Shown here: piece by piece, positions 37,328-48,475 of the stretch
How positions within the stretch are numbered: position 1 is the first letter of the stretch
Layout: each line of letters opens with the position of its first letter
Source of the DNA: Kosakonia oryzae
GTDB lineage: Bacteria > Pseudomonadota > Gammaproteobacteria > Enterobacterales > Enterobacteriaceae
Direction: 5' to 3'
DNA length: 64,000 nt
Assembly: GCF_001658025.2 (NCBI RefSeq)
Contig: NZ_CP014007.2
Span: 3,410,001-3,474,000 of the forward strand
Position numbers and translations under genes: made by a program
Notes under the pieces: generated by a model
Databases searched by the model: none
Seen by the model: the letters and a program-made list of their open reading frames with translations, nothing else
What the model was told of the DNA's origin: nothing

Positions 37328-38585
37328 GCTCTAACGACTCCTCATGGTGCGTTTGTGGCTCACGATCCCAGCTCAAGCGTGGATCGAAAGTCATTGCCGC
37401 AAACATCGTGATAATAACGACCAGCGCAAACATCAGCGCACCCATCGCAGGATAAATATTCATCAGCCCGCCCATCCGCACCAGCGCAGAAAGTACGGCA
37501 ATTACAAACACGTCAATCATTGACCAGCGCCCGACAAACTCCACCACTTCATAAATAAAGTGCATCCGCTCGCAGTCTCGTCGGCCATGGCCTTTGGCAT
37601 CAATACAGAGCCAGGCAATGCCTATCATTTTCAGCGTCGGCACCATAATACTGGCGATAAAAATCACCAGCGCCACCGGGTAAGAACCCTCGCTCCACAG
37701 CAAAATCACCCCGGCGAGAATGGTCGATGGCATGCGATCGCCCAGTAGGTCGGTCACCATGATCGGCAGAATATTAGCAGGCAGATAAAGCATCATCGCA
37801 GTCACCAACAGCGCCAGCGTCCACTGGATACTATTGCGCCGCCGGGCGTGTCCACGCGTGTGGCAGCGCGGGCAAATAGGTTGTTCGATCGCGACAATCG
37901 CCGTACAGCATGGGCAGGAACGCAGCCCCTGACGGATCCCCGGCACACCGACGCGCAATACCTGCGGCGGCTGTGGCGCAGGTGCAATGTCATCCCACAA
38001 CCAGTGGCGATCAACGCACTGGAAAGCGCGCAATTGCAACAAACAGAACAGGCACCAGGGAATAAAACTGCTACCAATGCCGATATCGCCATAGGCCATC
38101 AGCTTAACAAAACTCACCAGCACGCCTGCGAGAAAAATCTCCGCCATTCCCCAGCTTTTTAGCTGAAATAACACCCGCGCCAGATTGATGCGCAGACGAA
38201 AATCCATCGGCACACGATTCACCAGCAGCAGGATAGTCACCAGGCAGAATGCCGGAACCAGTTGTACAAACAGCAGAAAGAAAGTGCCAAGGCTGGCGTA
38301 ATCTTCAGAAAAGAGCACGCCGGGGATTTCCAGCAGTGTGACCTCGCTGGCGACACCGGCGACTTGCATATTAACGAAGGGAAAAAGGTTGGCGAGCAAC
38401 AGCATGAACAGCGCCACAATGGCATAAGCTGTGGGACGCTGCCGGGGCGCGTCCCATTCGGTTGTCAGTGTTGTGCCACAGCGCGGACAAGTCGCTTTAT
38501 GACCGTGCTGCAACTGCGGCAGTGCCACCAGCATGTCACATTGCGAACAAAGAATGTGTCGTGTGGCGTGGTGGTGTTCACACAT
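37317..38585 (-). CDS. pqiA: Intermembrane transport integral membrane protein PqiA
   Basis: 422 residues (417 in E. coli). It has two PqiA domains, each starting with a four-Cys zinc-ribbon-like motif (CSQCDMLV with CPRCGTTL at about 14-39; CPCCTAIV with CPRCHTRG at about 220-245) followed by four membrane helices. It is the inner-membrane partner that delivers lipid to PqiB. It lies 11 bp after uup and overlaps pqiB, within the rlmL-uup-pqiABC run. Confidence 0.95.
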   Translation of the reverse strand: MCEHHHATRHILCSQCDMLVALPQLQHGHKATCPRCGTTLTTEWDAPRQRPTAYAIVALFMLLLANLFPFVNMQVAGVASEVTLLEIPGVLFSEDYASLGTFFLLFVQLVPAFCLVTILLLVNRVPMDFRLRINLARVLFQLKSWGMAEIFLAGVLVSFVKLMAYGDIGIGSSFIPWCLFCLLQLRAFQCVDRHWLWDDIAPAPQPPQVLRVGVPGIRQGLRSCPCCTAIVAIEQPICPRCHTRGHARRRNSIQWTLALLVTAMMLYLPANILPIMVTDLLGDRMPSTILAGVILLWSEGSYPVALVIFIASIMVPTLKMIGIAWLCIDAKGHGRRDCERMHFIYEVVEFVGRWSMIDVFVIAVLSALVRMGGLMNIYPAMGALMFALVVIITMFAAMTFDPRLSWDREPQTHHEESLEHGE

Positions 38586-38596
38586 ACTGACTCCCT

Positions 38597-40504
38597 TTAT
38601 GCGCCGTTTTTCAAAGCCTCCAGATACTCCCAGCGTTCAAACGCCTCTTCCAGCGCCTGTTCCGCCGCAGCCATATCAGCTAAGACTTTTTGCGTATGAT
38701 CATGTGGCTGGCTAAAGAAGCTGGCATCGGCGACCTGCGCCTGTAAATCTCCCAGTTCCGCTTCCAGTTGTTCCAGCTTTTGCGGCAGCTGTTCCAGTTC
38801 TCGTTGCAGGTTATAGCTTAGTTTGTTACTGCTGCGTTTGACATTTTCTGCTTTGGTTACTGGAACTTCCACCGTTTTCTTCGCCGCTGCCTGTTTAAAG
38901 GCCTGCGAAGAGGCTTGCTGAGCGCGAGCATCGTGATAACCGCCAACATATTGCCCAATCCGGCCTTCGCCTTCGAAAATCCAGCATTCAGTCACGGTAT
39001 TATCCACAAACTGACGATCGTGGCTCACCAACAGAACGGTGCCCTGATAACTATCAATCAACTCTTCCAGCAGTTCCAGTGTTTCCACATCCAGGTCGTT
39101 GGTCGGTTCATCGAGAATCAACAGGTTGCTGGGTTTCAGGAACAAACGCGCCAGTAACAGACGGTTGCGTTCCCCGCCGGAGAGTGCGCGTACCGGCGTC
39201 ATCGCCCGTTTCGGATGGAACAAGAAGTCCTGCAGATAGCCCAGAATATGGCGCGGCTTGCCGTTCACCAGCACTTCCTGCTTGCCTTCAGCCAGGTTGT
39301 CCATCACCGTTTTATCCGGATCAAGTTCGGCACGGTGCTGATCGAAGTACGCCACTTCCAGCTTGGTACCCACATGCACGCGGCCGCTGTCAGCTTTCAG
39401 TTGATCCAGCATCAGCTTCAGCAAGGTGGTTTTACCGCAGCCGTTTGGGCCAATCAGCGCAATTTTATCGCCGCGCTGTACCTGCGTGGAGAAGTCACGC
39501 ACCAGCACTTTGCCCTCGACGCCATAATTAACGTTTTCCATCTCAAAGACGATCTTGCCGGAGCGAGATGCCTCTTCGACCTGCATCTTCGCGCTACCCA
39601 TCACTTCACGGCGTTCACTGCGCTCGCGACGCATCGCTTTCAGCGCACGGACGCGGCCTTCATTACGGGTACGGCGCGCTTTAATCCCCTGGCGGATCCA
39701 CACTTCTTCCTGCGCCAGTTTGCGGTCGAACTCGGCATTTTGCAGCTCTTCAACGCGAAGGTTCTCTTCTTTCTCCAGCAGGTAGGTATCGTAATCACCA
39801 GGATAGGTAACCAGCTTGCCGCGATCGAGATCGACTATGCGCGTCGCCATATTGCGGATAAAAGAACGGTCGTGCGAGATAAAGATAATGGTGCCGCTAA
39901 AGGTTTTCAGGAAACCTTCCAGCCAGTCGATCGCTTCAATATCCAGGTGGTTCGTCGGTTCGTCCAGCAGCAGCACTTTAGGCCCGCTGACCAGCGCACG
40001 GCCCAGCGCCGCTTTACGCAACCAGCCACCGGATAATGCCGACAGCTCCATATCCGGCTCCAGGCCGAGTTGCCCCAGCACTTCATTGATACGATCTTCC
40101 AGCTGCCACAGGCCGTGGTGATCCAACATCTCCTGCACTTTCGCCAGTTCATTGAGATTTTTATCACTCGGGTCGGTCATCACCAGATGGGAGATTTCGT
40201 GATAACGCTTCAGATACTCAGCCTGTTCAGAAATACCTTCCGCAACGAAGTCATAGACGCTACCGGTGACATTACGCGGCGGGTCCTGCTGCAGACGCGA
40301 AACAATCAGATCCTGTTCGTAAACAATGCGGCCATCATCTAGCCCCTGTTCGCGGTTGAGAATCTTCATCAGCGTCGATTTACCTGCGCCATTACGGCCA
40401 ACCAGACAGACGCGTTCGTTTTCTTCGATATGCAGTTCAGCATTATCGAGAAGCGGCGCATCGCTGAACGACAGCCACGCGCCATGCATACTGATTAATG
40501 ACAT
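38597..40504 (-). CDS. uup: ABC-F family ATPase Uup
   Basis: 635 residues, two ATPase domains without membrane segments. Walker A motifs are GRNGAGKST (about 36-44) and GPNGCGKTT (about 352-360); the signatures are LSGGW and LSGGERNRLLL. A C-terminal coiled coil (about 560-632) binds DNA in the E. coli protein. It affects precise excision of transposons and ribosome/branched-DNA processing. AAAGGA lies within the end of rlmL and its stop codon, 12 bp before the start, so translation is probably coupled. Confidence 0.95.
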   Translation of the reverse strand: MSLISMHGAWLSFSDAPLLDNAELHIEENERVCLVGRNGAGKSTLMKILNREQGLDDGRIVYEQDLIVSRLQQDPPRNVTGSVYDFVAEGISEQAEYLKRYHEISHLVMTDPSDKNLNELAKVQEMLDHHGLWQLEDRINEVLGQLGLEPDMELSALSGGWLRKAALGRALVSGPKVLLLDEPTNHLDIEAIDWLEGFLKTFSGTIIFISHDRSFIRNMATRIVDLDRGKLVTYPGDYDTYLLEKEENLRVEELQNAEFDRKLAQEEVWIRQGIKARRTRNEGRVRALKAMRRERSERREVMGSAKMQVEEASRSGKIVFEMENVNYGVEGKVLVRDFSTQVQRGDKIALIGPNGCGKTTLLKLMLDQLKADSGRVHVGTKLEVAYFDQHRAELDPDKTVMDNLAEGKQEVLVNGKPRHILGYLQDFLFHPKRAMTPVRALSGGERNRLLLARLFLKPSNLLILDEPTNDLDVETLELLEELIDSYQGTVLLVSHDRQFVDNTVTECWIFEGEGRIGQYVGGYHDARAQQASSQAFKQAAAKKTVEVPVTKAENVKRSSNKLSYNLQRELEQLPQKLEQLEAELGDLQAQVADASFFSQPHDHTQKVLADMAAAEQALEEAFERWEYLEALKNGA

Positions 40505-40516
40505 TTATTTATCCTT

Positions 40517-42625
40517 TCAGGCTGCGGTAATCAGCCAGCAGTTGTGGATTTGACGGTTGCGGGCAAAATCCTGCGACTGCGTTTTTTGGGTAATTTCTTG
40601 TGCCTGCAGACCCAGTTTCGCCAGCCCGTCGAGATCCATACGGAAACCGCGTTTGTTATTGGAAAACATAATGGTGCCGCCTTTGCGCAGCAGGCGTTTC
40701 AGATCCTGCATCAGACGCATATGATCGCGCTGCACATCAAAAGAGTCTTCCATGCGTTTGGAGTTGGAGAAGGTCGGCGGATCGATAAAGATCAGATCAA
40801 ACTGTTCATCAGTCTCACGCAGCCAGCTCAGACAATCGGCCTGGATCAGGCGATGAGCGCGGCCGCTCAGGCCGTTAAGGCGCAGGTTGCGCTCGGCCCA
40901 CTCCAGATAAGTGCGCGACATATCCACCGTGGTGGTGGAACGCGCGCCGCCCAGCCCGGCATGCACGCTGGCGCTACCGGTATAGGAGAAGAGATTGAGG
41001 AAGTCTTTACCCTTGCTCATCTGCCCCAGCATACGGCGGGCAATACGGTGGTCAAGGAACAGGCCGGTATCCAGATAGTCCGTCAGGTTGACCCACAGGC
41101 GGGCGTTGTATTCGCTCACCTCCATAAAGTCGCCCTTCTCGTTCATTTTCTGATATTGATTGGTGCCCTTTTGCCGCTCGCGGGTTTTCAGCACCAGCTT
41201 GTTCGGGGCGATACCCAGTACCTGGATGGTGGCGGCGATAATATCAAACAGGCGCTGGCGCGCTTTTTGCGCATCGATGGTTTTCGGCGCGGCATACTCC
41301 TGCACCACTACCCAATCGGCATAGCGATCGACCGCCACGTTGTAATCCGGCAGATCGGCATCGTACAGGCGATAGCATTCAATCCCCTCCTGGCGCGCCC
41401 ATTTCTCCAGTTTCTTAACGTTTTTGCGCAGACGGTTAGCATAATCTTCCGCCATTGCTGGCGCTTTCGCTTCGCCAGTATTTTCCGCCAGATGATAGTT
41501 TTTCTGTACGCAATCCAGCGGGCCGTTCTTGGCTTTGAACTGGCGCTCAGCGCGCAGTTGCAGGCAGTTAAGCAGATCGACAGAGGCGCTGAACAGCGAC
41601 AGATGCCAGCCGCCAAACTGCGCTTTCAGCAGGCGACCCAGCAGGCTATGCAGCGCGATCAGTGCCGGCTCGCTCTCCAGACGTTCACCATACGGCGGGT
41701 TACTGATCACTGTACCGTACGGGCCTTTCGGCAGCGGGTTGCTGAGCTGGGCGACATCTTTTACTTCAAAGGTCACCAGCTCGCCAATTCCGGCGCGGCG
41801 GGCGTTACTGCGGGCACGCTCAATAACACGCGCATCGTTGTCGGAACCGTAAAAGTGAGATTCATAACCCGCCAGCCCCTGGCGTGCGCGCGTTTGCGCT
41901 TCCGCTTTCACCTCTTTCCACAGCGCTTCATCATGCTGCGCCCAGCCGCCAAAACCCCAGTGGCCGCGATGCAAACCCGGCGCGCGATCGGTCGCGGCCA
42001 TGGCTGCTTCGATCAGCAGCGTGCCGGAGCCGCACATAGGATCGAGCAGCGGTGTGCCCGGCTGCCAGCCGGAACGCATCACAATGGCTGCCGCCAGGTT
42101 CTCTTTGATCGGCGCAATACCGGTACGATCGCGGTAACCGCGCAGGTGCAAACCTTCGCCGCTCAGATCGAGGGAAATATTCGCCGTCTCCTGATTCAGC
42201 CAGACGTTGATGCGCAGATCCGGCTGTTCACGCTCAACGTTCGGGCGTGGCAGGTTTTTGCGGGTAAAGCTGTCGACGATAGCGTCTTTCACTTTCAGCG
42301 CGCCATACTGGCTGTTGCGAATCTCATCATTCAGGCCGCTAAAGTGCACGGCAAACGTCGCACCAGGATTGAAAATCTCTGTCCAGTTGATCGCCTGCAC
42401 ACCGAGATAAAGGTCAAGATCGCTGTAAACCTTGCACTCTCCGAGCGGCAGCATAATGCGCGAAGCCAGGCGACTCCACATCAGGCTCTGGTACAGAAGC
42501 CGCGTGTCACCTTCAAAATGGACACCACCCTGAACCACGCGGCACTCCTGCGCGCCGAGTTTTTCCAGTTCAGTTTTTAACAGCTCTTCCAGCCCGCGGG
42601 CCGTACTGGCAAACAGAGAAATCAT
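40517..42625 (-). CDS. rlmL: Bifunctional 23S rRNA methyltransferase RlmKL
   Basis: 702 residues, a natural fusion. A THUMP domain (about 45-155) and the RlmL methyltransferase for m2G2445 (about 160-390, motif SNPPYGER) are followed by the RlmK methyltransferase for m7G2069 (about 400-702, with [18 protein letters not shown] and [13 protein letters not shown]). The ATG at 42625 (MISLFAST) is chosen because it gives the E. coli length; a TTG six codons upstream is unlikely. First gene of the rlmL-uup-pqiABC run. Confidence 0.95.
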   Translation of the reverse strand: MISLFASTARGLEELLKTELEKLGAQECRVVQGGVHFEGDTRLLYQSLMWSRLASRIMLPLGECKVYSDLDLYLGVQAINWTEIFNPGATFAVHFSGLNDEIRNSQYGALKVKDAIVDSFTRKNLPRPNVEREQPDLRINVWLNQETANISLDLSGEGLHLRGYRDRTGIAPIKENLAAAIVMRSGWQPGTPLLDPMCGSGTLLIEAAMAATDRAPGLHRGHWGFGGWAQHDEALWKEVKAEAQTRARQGLAGYESHFYGSDNDARVIERARSNARRAGIGELVTFEVKDVAQLSNPLPKGPYGTVISNPPYGERLESEPALIALHSLLGRLLKAQFGGWHLSLFSASVDLLNCLQLRAERQFKAKNGPLDCVQKNYHLAENTGEAKAPAMAEDYANRLRKNVKKLEKWARQEGIECYRLYDADLPDYNVAVDRYADWVVVQEYAAPKTIDAQKARQRLFDIIAATIQVLGIAPNKLVLKTRERQKGTNQYQKMNEKGDFMEVSEYNARLWVNLTDYLDTGLFLDHRIARRMLGQMSKGKDFLNLFSYTGSASVHAGLGGARSTTTVDMSRTYLEWAERNLRLNGLSGRAHRLIQADCLSWLRETDEQFDLIFIDPPTFSNSKRMEDSFDVQRDHMRLMQDLKRLLRKGGTIMFSNNKRGFRMDLDGLAKLGLQAQEITQKTQSQDFARNRQIHNCWLITAA

Positions 42626-42725
42626 AATGTCACTTATACTCAACGAAAATTGTTGCGCATTATAGCTAATCTGGCGGTCATGTCATAAAGTTGAGGGCTT
42701 ATTTTCGACTTACAGGGGGCAAGAC

Positions 42726-43835
42726 GTGCCAACGATTTCGCGTCTCTTTATCCATCCGGTGAAATCCATGCGCGGTATTGGGCTGACGCATGCGCTTGCC
42801 GATGCCAGCGGCTTTGCTTTTGACCGTATTTTTATGGTCACTCAACCCGATGGCACTTTTATTACCGCGCGTCAGTATCCGCAGATGGTGCGCTTTACGC
42901 CATCGCCATTAACCGATGGCCTGCATCTGACCGCACCGGACGGCAGTAGCGCGATAATTCGTTTTACCGATTTTGCGCCTGACGGCGCCCCGACGGAAGT
43001 GTGGGGCAACCATTTTACCGCGCTGATAGCACCGGATGAGATTAATCGCTGGCTCAGCGGCTTTTTCGCCCGTGAAGTGCAATTGCGCTGGGTCGGCCCG
43101 GAATTAACCCGTCGCGTGAAACGGCATGAAGAGGTACCGCTCTCGTTTGCCGATGGTTTCCCGTATTTGTTGACCAACGAAGCCTCGCTGCGCGATTTGC
43201 AAAACCGCTGCCCGGCCAGCGTGCAGATGGAGCAGTTTCGCCCCAATCTGGTGGTAACCGGCGCGCAAGCATGGGAAGAGGATAGCTGGAAAGTCGTGCG
43301 TATCGGCGATGTGGTGTTTGATGTTGTTAAACCGTGTAGCCGCTGCGTGTTTACCACCGTCAGCCCGGAGCGTGGGCAAAAACACCCGACCGGCGAACCA
43401 TTAGCCACGCTGCAAGGTTTTCGTACCGCGCAAGATAACGGCGCAGTCGATTTCGGGCAGAACCTGATCGCACGCAACAGCGGCGTCATCCGCGTGGGCG
43501 ACGACGTGGCCGTGCTGGCGACAGCGCCAGCAAAAATTTACGGCGCGGGTGCCATTGCAGAAGCGCTGCAACCGGAAGTTCAGGCGGAAGGAACAGTAGA
43601 GATTAGCTGGCAGGGGCAAACATTTATTGGTAACAATCAGCAAGTGCTGCTGGAGCAACTGGAAAACCAGGGGATCCGCGTACCCTATTCCTGCCGCGCA
43701 GGCGTATGTGGCTGTTGCCAGATCAAGCTGATTGAAGGTGAAGTGAGCGCGATGAAAAAATCGGCTATCAGGCAGGACGGTGGCATCCTCTGCTGCAGTT
43801 GTATTCCGAAAACGGCACTGCGACTGGAGGCTTAA
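42726..43835 (+). CDS. ycbX: MOSC and 2Fe-2S ferredoxin domain protein YcbX
   Basis: 369 residues. A MOSC N-terminal beta-barrel (about 1-120) and MOSC domain (about 120-265) bind molybdenum cofactor; CSRC near residue 205 is the likely Cys ligand. The C-terminal plant-type ferredoxin (about 285-369) has the cluster motif [11 protein letters not shown] and a final CCSC. In E. coli it detoxifies N-hydroxylated base analogues. The start is GTG (42726) with AGGGGGC 6 bp upstream. Its stop overlaps that of zapC by 4 bp, tail to tail. Confidence 0.94.
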   Translation: MPTISRLFIHPVKSMRGIGLTHALADASGFAFDRIFMVTQPDGTFITARQYPQMVRFTPSPLTDGLHLTAPDGSSAIIRFTDFAPDGAPTEVWGNHFTALIAPDEINRWLSGFFAREVQLRWVGPELTRRVKRHEEVPLSFADGFPYLLTNEASLRDLQNRCPASVQMEQFRPNLVVTGAQAWEEDSWKVVRIGDVVFDVVKPCSRCVFTTVSPERGQKHPTGEPLATLQGFRTAQDNGAVDFGQNLIARNSGVIRVGDDVAVLATAPAKIYGAGAIAEALQPEVQAEGTVEISWQGQTFIGNNQQVLLEQLENQGIRVPYSCRAGVCGCCQIKLIEGEVSAMKKSAIRQDGGILCCSCIPKTALRLEA

Positions 43836-44374
43836 ACCGCCTGTTCGAAACGGAGGCTTTCGGAGTGAAGCTGGGGTTTCAGGCGATCGTTCATCACCTT
43901 AATCGCATCACCCAGTTGCATCGTGCGCCCGGCAATCACCACGCCAGGTTGCGCCAGCAGGCACAGCGCGGCATTTTCTCCAGGCTCAACCACCAGCAGG
44001 TTTACGCACTCCTGGGTGTCGCTCAGCCAGACACAGGCACCTTCACCGATCGCGGGCGACCAGAGCGTATCGTGAGTCATAAAGTGCCAGCTTTTCGGCA
44101 TTTGCGGTTTCAGGAAGCGAATCGCCACGAGCGCGTTAAGCACCAGTTCCGCACGCTGCTCATTAGAGAGATCGAGGTTGCGGCATTTTTCCTCAAACGA
44201 GAAATATAAAGCAGCGTCATCAACACAAAAACCGGAAGGTGAAAACGCATCCGGCGTCAGCATTTTTCGGGCAAAACGGGAGCGAAATAACATGCCATTG
44301 GCTAAATCGAGCATCATACGATCGTGCTCGTCATCAAAATACCAGCGCCAATTATCATCAGGTTTAATTCGCAT
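43832..44374 (-). CDS. zapC: Cell-division protein ZapC
   Basis: 180 residues, as in E. coli. FtsZ-associated factor that bundles protofilaments and stabilises the Z-ring. It starts [20 protein letters not shown] and carries [13 protein letters not shown] and the conserved [18 protein letters not shown] core. Monocistronic between ycbX (convergent) and pyrD. Confidence 0.95.
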   Translation of the reverse strand: MRIKPDDNWRWYFDDEHDRMMLDLANGMLFRSRFARKMLTPDAFSPSGFCVDDAALYFSFEEKCRNLDLSNEQRAELVLNALVAIRFLKPQMPKSWHFMTHDTLWSPAIGEGACVWLSDTQECVNLLVVEPGENAALCLLAQPGVVIAGRTMQLGDAIKVMNDRLKPQLHSESLRFEQAV

Positions 44375-44487
44375 TGTTCTCTCCCCTCCCCTTAAACTTC
44401 CTGTCGCTTTTTTATCCTGTCGCCGTCTCGCTTATTGCTCTAATAATAAAAGACCACAATGTACAAATTAGCAACAGTGAGGGAATA

Positions 44488-44519
44488 TAAAACAACCAGG
44501 GCCGGAAATAAAGCCCTGG
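44488..44519 (-). terminator. pyrD terminator
   Basis: On the minus strand CCAGGGC, 10-nt loop, GCCCTGG, then TTGTTTT, about 20 bp after the pyrD stop. Confidence 0.7.
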
Positions 44520-44540
44520 ATACATACTGACAAAAAAAGA

Positions 44541-45551
44541 TTAGATATGGGTGACGATTTCTTTAATCAGCGGCGGGCCTTTAAAAATAAAGCCGGAATA
44601 AATTTGCACGATAGACGCACCCGCAGCGATCTTCTCACGGGCAGCAATCACTGAGTCAATGCCACCGACGCCGATAATTGGCAAACGACCATTTAATTCC
44701 TGCGACAGGCGACGAATTATTTCCGTGCTTTTTAATTGCAGCGGTCGTCCACTTAAACCACCGGTTTCATCACAGTGTTTCATTCCCTGTACCAGCGATC
44801 TTTCCAGCGTGGTATTGGTAGCAATAACACCATCAATATTGTGGCGAACTAAACTGTCGGCCACCTGGATCAATTCTTCTTCAGAAAGATCGGGCGCGAT
44901 CTTTACCGCCACCGGAACATATTTATGGTGGATGTTTTGCAGATCGTTCTGCTTATTTTTAATCGCCGTTAAAAGATCGTCCAGCGCTTCGCCATATTGC
45001 AGCGTGCGTAAACCTGGGGTATTCGGTGAGGAAATATTAATGGCGATATAACCGGCATAGGCATAGACTTTTTCCATGCAAATCAGATAGTCATCTTTCC
45101 CCTGCTCTACTGGCGTATCTTTATTTTTACCGATATTGATGCCCAGTACGCCGTCAAAATGCGATTTTTTGACGTTCTCAACCAGGTTATCTACGCCGAG
45201 ATTATTAAACCCCATGCGGTTGATCAGACCTTCAGCATCTACCAGGCGGAAGATCCTCGGCTTGTCATTTCCCGGCTGCGGGCGAGGCGTAACGGTACCG
45301 ATCTCAATGGAGCCAAAGCCCATTGCTCCCAGCGCATCGATGCATTCACCGTTTTTATCCAGCCCGGCCGCCAGCCCCAGCGGATTCTTAAACGTCAGTC
45401 CCATACATTGCACAGGTTTTTCCGGCACGCGCTGACGAACCAGTGCCTCAAAAGGCGTTCCGGTAATACGGCGCAGCTGCTGGAAGGTCAATTCATGGGC
45501 GCGCTCTGGATCGAGCTGAAAAAGGGCTTTACGAACGAAAGGGTAGTACAT
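44541..45551 (-). CDS. pyrD: Dihydroorotate dehydrogenase (quinone), class 2
   Basis: Oxidises dihydroorotate to orotate with quinone as acceptor; peripheral inner-membrane flavoprotein of the pyrimidine pathway. 336 residues. The N-terminal helix ([20 protein letters not shown]) is the quinone/membrane tunnel. FMN-binding [11 protein letters not shown] and the catalytic Ser in [10 protein letters not shown] near residue 175 mark class 2. Upstream lie a start-site-switching leader and a PurR box. Confidence 0.97.
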   Translation of the reverse strand: MYYPFVRKALFQLDPERAHELTFQQLRRITGTPFEALVRQRVPEKPVQCMGLTFKNPLGLAAGLDKNGECIDALGAMGFGSIEIGTVTPRPQPGNDKPRIFRLVDAEGLINRMGFNNLGVDNLVENVKKSHFDGVLGINIGKNKDTPVEQGKDDYLICMEKVYAYAGYIAINISSPNTPGLRTLQYGEALDDLLTAIKNKQNDLQNIHHKYVPVAVKIAPDLSEEELIQVADSLVRHNIDGVIATNTTLERSLVQGMKHCDETGGLSGRPLQLKSTEIIRRLSQELNGRLPIIGVGGIDSVIAAREKIAAGASIVQIYSGFIFKGPPLIKEIVTHI

Positions 45552-45554
45552 GAA

Positions 45555-45594
45555 CTCTCCTGAATTCCCGGGTGCAAACCGGGGGCGTATTATC
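45555..45594 (-). promoter_or_regulatory. pyrD promoter with pyrimidine-sensitive leader hairpin
   Basis: On the minus strand -10 GATAAT (45594-45589), start region CCCCCGG (45585-45579), then CCGGG (45571-45567) just ahead of GGAGAG (45560-45555). Transcripts starting at the upstream C can form CCCGG/CCGGG and mask translation; those starting at G cannot. This matches the known CTP/GTP start-switching control of enterobacterial pyrD. Confidence 0.8.
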
Positions 45595-45645
45595 GGTGAA
45601 AGCGCCGCGAAAGGGAATTGACCTGCGGCAAAAAAAGCGCATCCG

Positions 45646-45661
45646 ACGCAATCGTTTTCTC
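45646..45661 (-). promoter_or_regulatory. PurR box of pyrD
   Basis: ACGCAATCGTTTTCTC on the plus strand, close to the PurR consensus ACGCAAACGTTTTCGT; about 50 bp upstream of the -10. PurR is known to repress pyrD in E. coli. Confidence 0.75.
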
Positions 45662-45798
45662 TCCTCGTTTTGCTTTATGCATTTTTTAGCAATTTTTCTT
45701 CGAATAAATCATTTAGTGGAATAAATCGCCTCTGCCACACTGAAGGAAATTGTTATGAATGTTATCTAAAAGCAAACAATTAGTTATAAGGAGCGATT

Positions 45799-46374
45799 AT
45801 GCGAGTTGTCACCCTGGCGGGAAGCCCACGCTTCCCCTCCCGCTCCAGCGCGCTGCTGGAATATGCCCGCGAGCGCCTCAACGCGCAAGACGTCGACGTG
45901 TGCCACTGGCACCTGCAAAACTTCGCGCCGGAAGATCTCATTTACGCGCGTTTCGATAGCCCTGCCCTGCAAGCCTTTATTGAACAACTAAAAGAAGCAG
46001 ACGGGCTGATTGTCGCCACGCCTGTTTACAAAGCGGCTTATGCCGGAGCGCTAAAAGCCCTGCTTGATCTGCTTCCAGAGCGGGCGCTGGAAGGCAAAGT
46101 CGTATTACCGTTAGCGACCGGCGGCACCGTGGCGCACATGCTGGCGGTAGATTACGCCCTGAAACCGGTGCTCAGCGCGCTGAAGGCACAAGAGATCCTG
46201 CACGGCGTGTTTGCCGACGATACCCAGGTGCTGGATTACCAGCATAAACCCAGCCTGACACCGAACCTGCAAATGCGCCTTGATAACGCGCTGGAAACCT
46301 TCTGGCAGGCGCTGCACCGTCGGGAAATTCAGGCACCGGATTTTCACCGTCCACAAGGAATTGCTCATGTTTAA
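45799..46374 (+). CDS. ssuE: NADPH-dependent FMN reductase SsuE
   Basis: 191 residues, flavodoxin-like fold. It supplies reduced FMN to Ssu[19 protein letters not shown] holds the phosphate loop and [17 protein letters not shown] the flavin contact. First gene of ssuEADCB, with AAGGAG 8 bp before the ATG. The operon is expected to be activated by Cbl under sulfate limitation; I did not find a definable Cbl site. pyrD is divergent, and the fimbrial cluster I recall here in K-12 is absent. Confidence 0.96.
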   Translation: MRVVTLAGSPRFPSRSSALLEYARERLNAQDVDVCHWHLQNFAPEDLIYARFDSPALQAFIEQLKEADGLIVATPVYKAAYAGALKALLDLLPERALEGKVVLPLATGGTVAHMLAVDYALKPVLSALKAQEILHGVFADDTQVLDYQHKPSLTPNLQMRLDNALETFWQALHRREIQAPDFHRPQGIAHV

Positions 46375-47326
46375 TCGTTTCCCCTGGCTGGCGCTGGCCG
46401 GGCTGCTGTCATTTTCCGCTTTATCGCAGGCCGCAACGCCCGCACCGGACGCGCTACGTATTGGTTACCAAAAAGGCAGCGTCAGTATGGTGCTGGCGAA
46501 AAGCCATGAGCTACTGGAAAAACGCTACCCGAACACCAAAATTTCCTGGGTTGAATTTCCGGCAGGTCCACAGATGCTGGAAGCGCTTAATGTCGGCAGT
46601 ATTGATCTTGGCAGCACCGGCGATATTCCCCCCATCTTTGCGCAGGCAGCGGGCGCAGATCTGGTGTATGTCGGGGTAGAGCCGCCGAAACCAAAAGCCG
46701 AAGTGATTCTGGTGGCGGAAAACAGCCCAATCAAAACGGTGGCCAATCTGAAAGGGCATAAAGTGGCGTTCCAGAAGGGCTCCAGCTCCCATAACTTGCT
46801 GCTGCGCGCCCTGCAACAGGCCGGGCTGAAATTCAGCGATATTCAACCGGTGTTTCTGACGCCTGCCGATGCGCGCGCTGCCTTCCAGCAAGGAAATGTG
46901 GATGCATGGGCAATCTGGGATCCTTACTACTCTGCGGCCTTGTTGCAGGGCGGCGTGCGAGTACTGAAAGACGGCACCACACTCAAACAGACCGGTTCCT
47001 TCTATTTAGCCGCTCGCCCATATGCAGAAAAGAACGGCGAATTCCTGCAGGGCGTGCTGGATACCTTTAGCGAAGCCGATGCCTTAACTATTAGTCACCG
47101 CGACGAAAGCGTGGCGCTGCTGGCAAAAACCATGGGGCTGCCGCCTGCGGTGATTTCCACTTATTTTGAACATCGCCCGCCAACCAAAATCGCACCGGTT
47201 AATGAAGCCACTGCGGCATTGCAGCAACAAACCGCCGATCTCTTTTATGACAACCACCTGGTGCCGAAGAAGGTCGATATCCGTACCCGTATCTGGCAAC
47301 CGACCAAAGAAGGAGCAAAATCATGA
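46367..47326 (+). CDS. ssuA: Alkanesulfonate-binding protein SsuA
   Basis: Periplasmic component of the aliphatic sulfonate ABC transporter, 319 residues. The signal peptide [20 protein letters not shown] ends near residue 22 (SQA-AT). The ligand region includes [24 protein letters not shown] and [11 protein letters not shown]. The ATG lies inside the end of ssuE (8-bp overlap), implying translational coupling; the longer upstream frame is not used. Confidence 0.96.
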   Translation: MFNRFPWLALAGLLSFSALSQAATPAPDALRIGYQKGSVSMVLAKSHELLEKRYPNTKISWVEFPAGPQMLEALNVGSIDLGSTGDIPPIFAQAAGADLVYVGVEPPKPKAEVILVAENSPIKTVANLKGHKVAFQKGSSSHNLLLRALQQAGLKFSDIQPVFLTPADARAAFQQGNVDAWAIWDPYYSAALLQGGVRVLKDGTTLKQTGSFYLAARPYAEKNGEFLQGVLDTFSEADALTISHRDESVALLAKTMGLPPAVISTYFEHRPPTKIAPVNEATAALQQQTADLFYDNHLVPKKVDIRTRIWQPTKEGAKS

Positions 47327-48468
47327 GCCTGAATCTGTTCTGGTTTTTACCGACGCACGGCGACGGCCACTATCTTGGCACCGACGAGGGCTCACGCCCG
47401 GTGGATCATAACTATTTGCAGCAAATCGCGCAGGCTGCTGACCGGCTGGGTTTTAGCGGTGTGTTAATTCCTACTGGCCGTTCGTGCGAAGATGCGTGGC
47501 TGGTGGCCGCCTCGCTGATTCCGGTCACTCAGCGCTTAAAATTTCTGGTCGCGCTGCGCCCAAGCGTGGTCTCGCCGACCGTCGCGGCGCGTCAGGCGGC
47601 AACGCTGGACAGGCTCTCCAACGGCCGCGCGCTGTTTAACCTGGTCACCGGCAGCGATCCGCAGGAACTGGCCGGTGATGGCGTCTTTCTCGATCACAAC
47701 GAACGCTATGAAGTGTCGTCCGAATTCACCCATGTCTGGCGCCGCCTGTTGGAGGGCGACACGGTGGATTACGAAGGTAAGCATATTCATGTTCGCGGGG
47801 CGAAGCTCTTTTTCCCGCCGGTGCAGCAGCCGCGTCCACCGCTCTACTTTGGCGGCTCCTCGGATGTGGCGCAGGATCTGGCAGCGGAACAGGTCGATCT
47901 CTATCTGACCTGGGGTGAACCACCGGAGAGGGTGAAAGAGAAGATTGCCCAGGTACGCGCCAAAGCCGCAGCCCATGGCCGTAAGGTGCGGTTTGGTATT
48001 CACCTGCATGTGATTGTTCGTGAAACCACTGCCGAAGCCTGGCAGGCGGCGGATCGTCTGATTTCCCACCTTGATGATGAAACCATCGCCAAAGCGCAGT
48101 CCGCTTTTGCACGTCAGGATTCCGTCGGCCAGCAGCGCATGGTGGCGCTACACGGCGGTAAGCGCGATCAACTGGAGATCAGCCCGAACCTGTGGGCCGG
48201 CGTCGGCCTGGTTCGCGGCGGCGCGGGAACTGCGCTGGTCGGCGATGGCCCGACAGTCGCCGCGCGGATTAATGAATACGCCGCGCTGGGGATCGACAGT
48301 TTTATCCTTTCCGGCTATCCGCATCTGGAAGAGGCATACCGGGTGGGCGAACTGCTGTTCCCGCATCTCGATGTCGCCATTCCAGAGATCCCGCAGCCAC
48401 AGCCATTGAAATTGCAGGGCGAAACGGTGGCAAACGAGTTTATTCCTCGCAAAGTGGCGCAAAGCTGA
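47323..48468 (+). CDS. ssuD: FMNH2-dependent alkanesulfonate monooxygenase
   Basis: Cleaves the C-S bond of C1-C10 alkanesulfonates to aldehyde and sulfite with FMNH2 from SsuE. 381 residues, luciferase-like TIM barrel. Signatures are [17 protein letters not shown] and [19 protein letters not shown], with the active-site Arg in the mobile loop [19 protein letters not shown] overlap with ssuA. Confidence 0.97.
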   Translation: MSLNLFWFLPTHGDGHYLGTDEGSRPVDHNYLQQIAQAADRLGFSGVLIPTGRSCEDAWLVAASLIPVTQRLKFLVALRPSVVSPTVAARQAATLDRLSNGRALFNLVTGSDPQELAGDGVFLDHNERYEVSSEFTHVWRRLLEGDTVDYEGKHIHVRGAKLFFPPVQQPRPPLYFGGSSDVAQDLAAEQVDLYLTWGEPPERVKEKIAQVRAKAAAHGRKVRFGIHLHVIVRETTAEAWQAADRLISHLDDETIAKAQSAFARQDSVGQQRMVALHGGKRDQLEISPNLWAGVGLVRGGAGTALVGDGPTVAARINEYAALGIDSFILSGYPHLEEAYRVGELLFPHLDVAIPEIPQPQPLKLQGETVANEFIPRKVAQS

Positions 48469-48475
48469 GGTTTCT

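Noticed and set aside
38597-42600. Long plus-strand frames opposite uup and rlmL (273 and 678 codons)
   Set aside because: They are codon-aligned antisense frames of well-identified conserved genes, without ribosome binding sites or recognisable domains.
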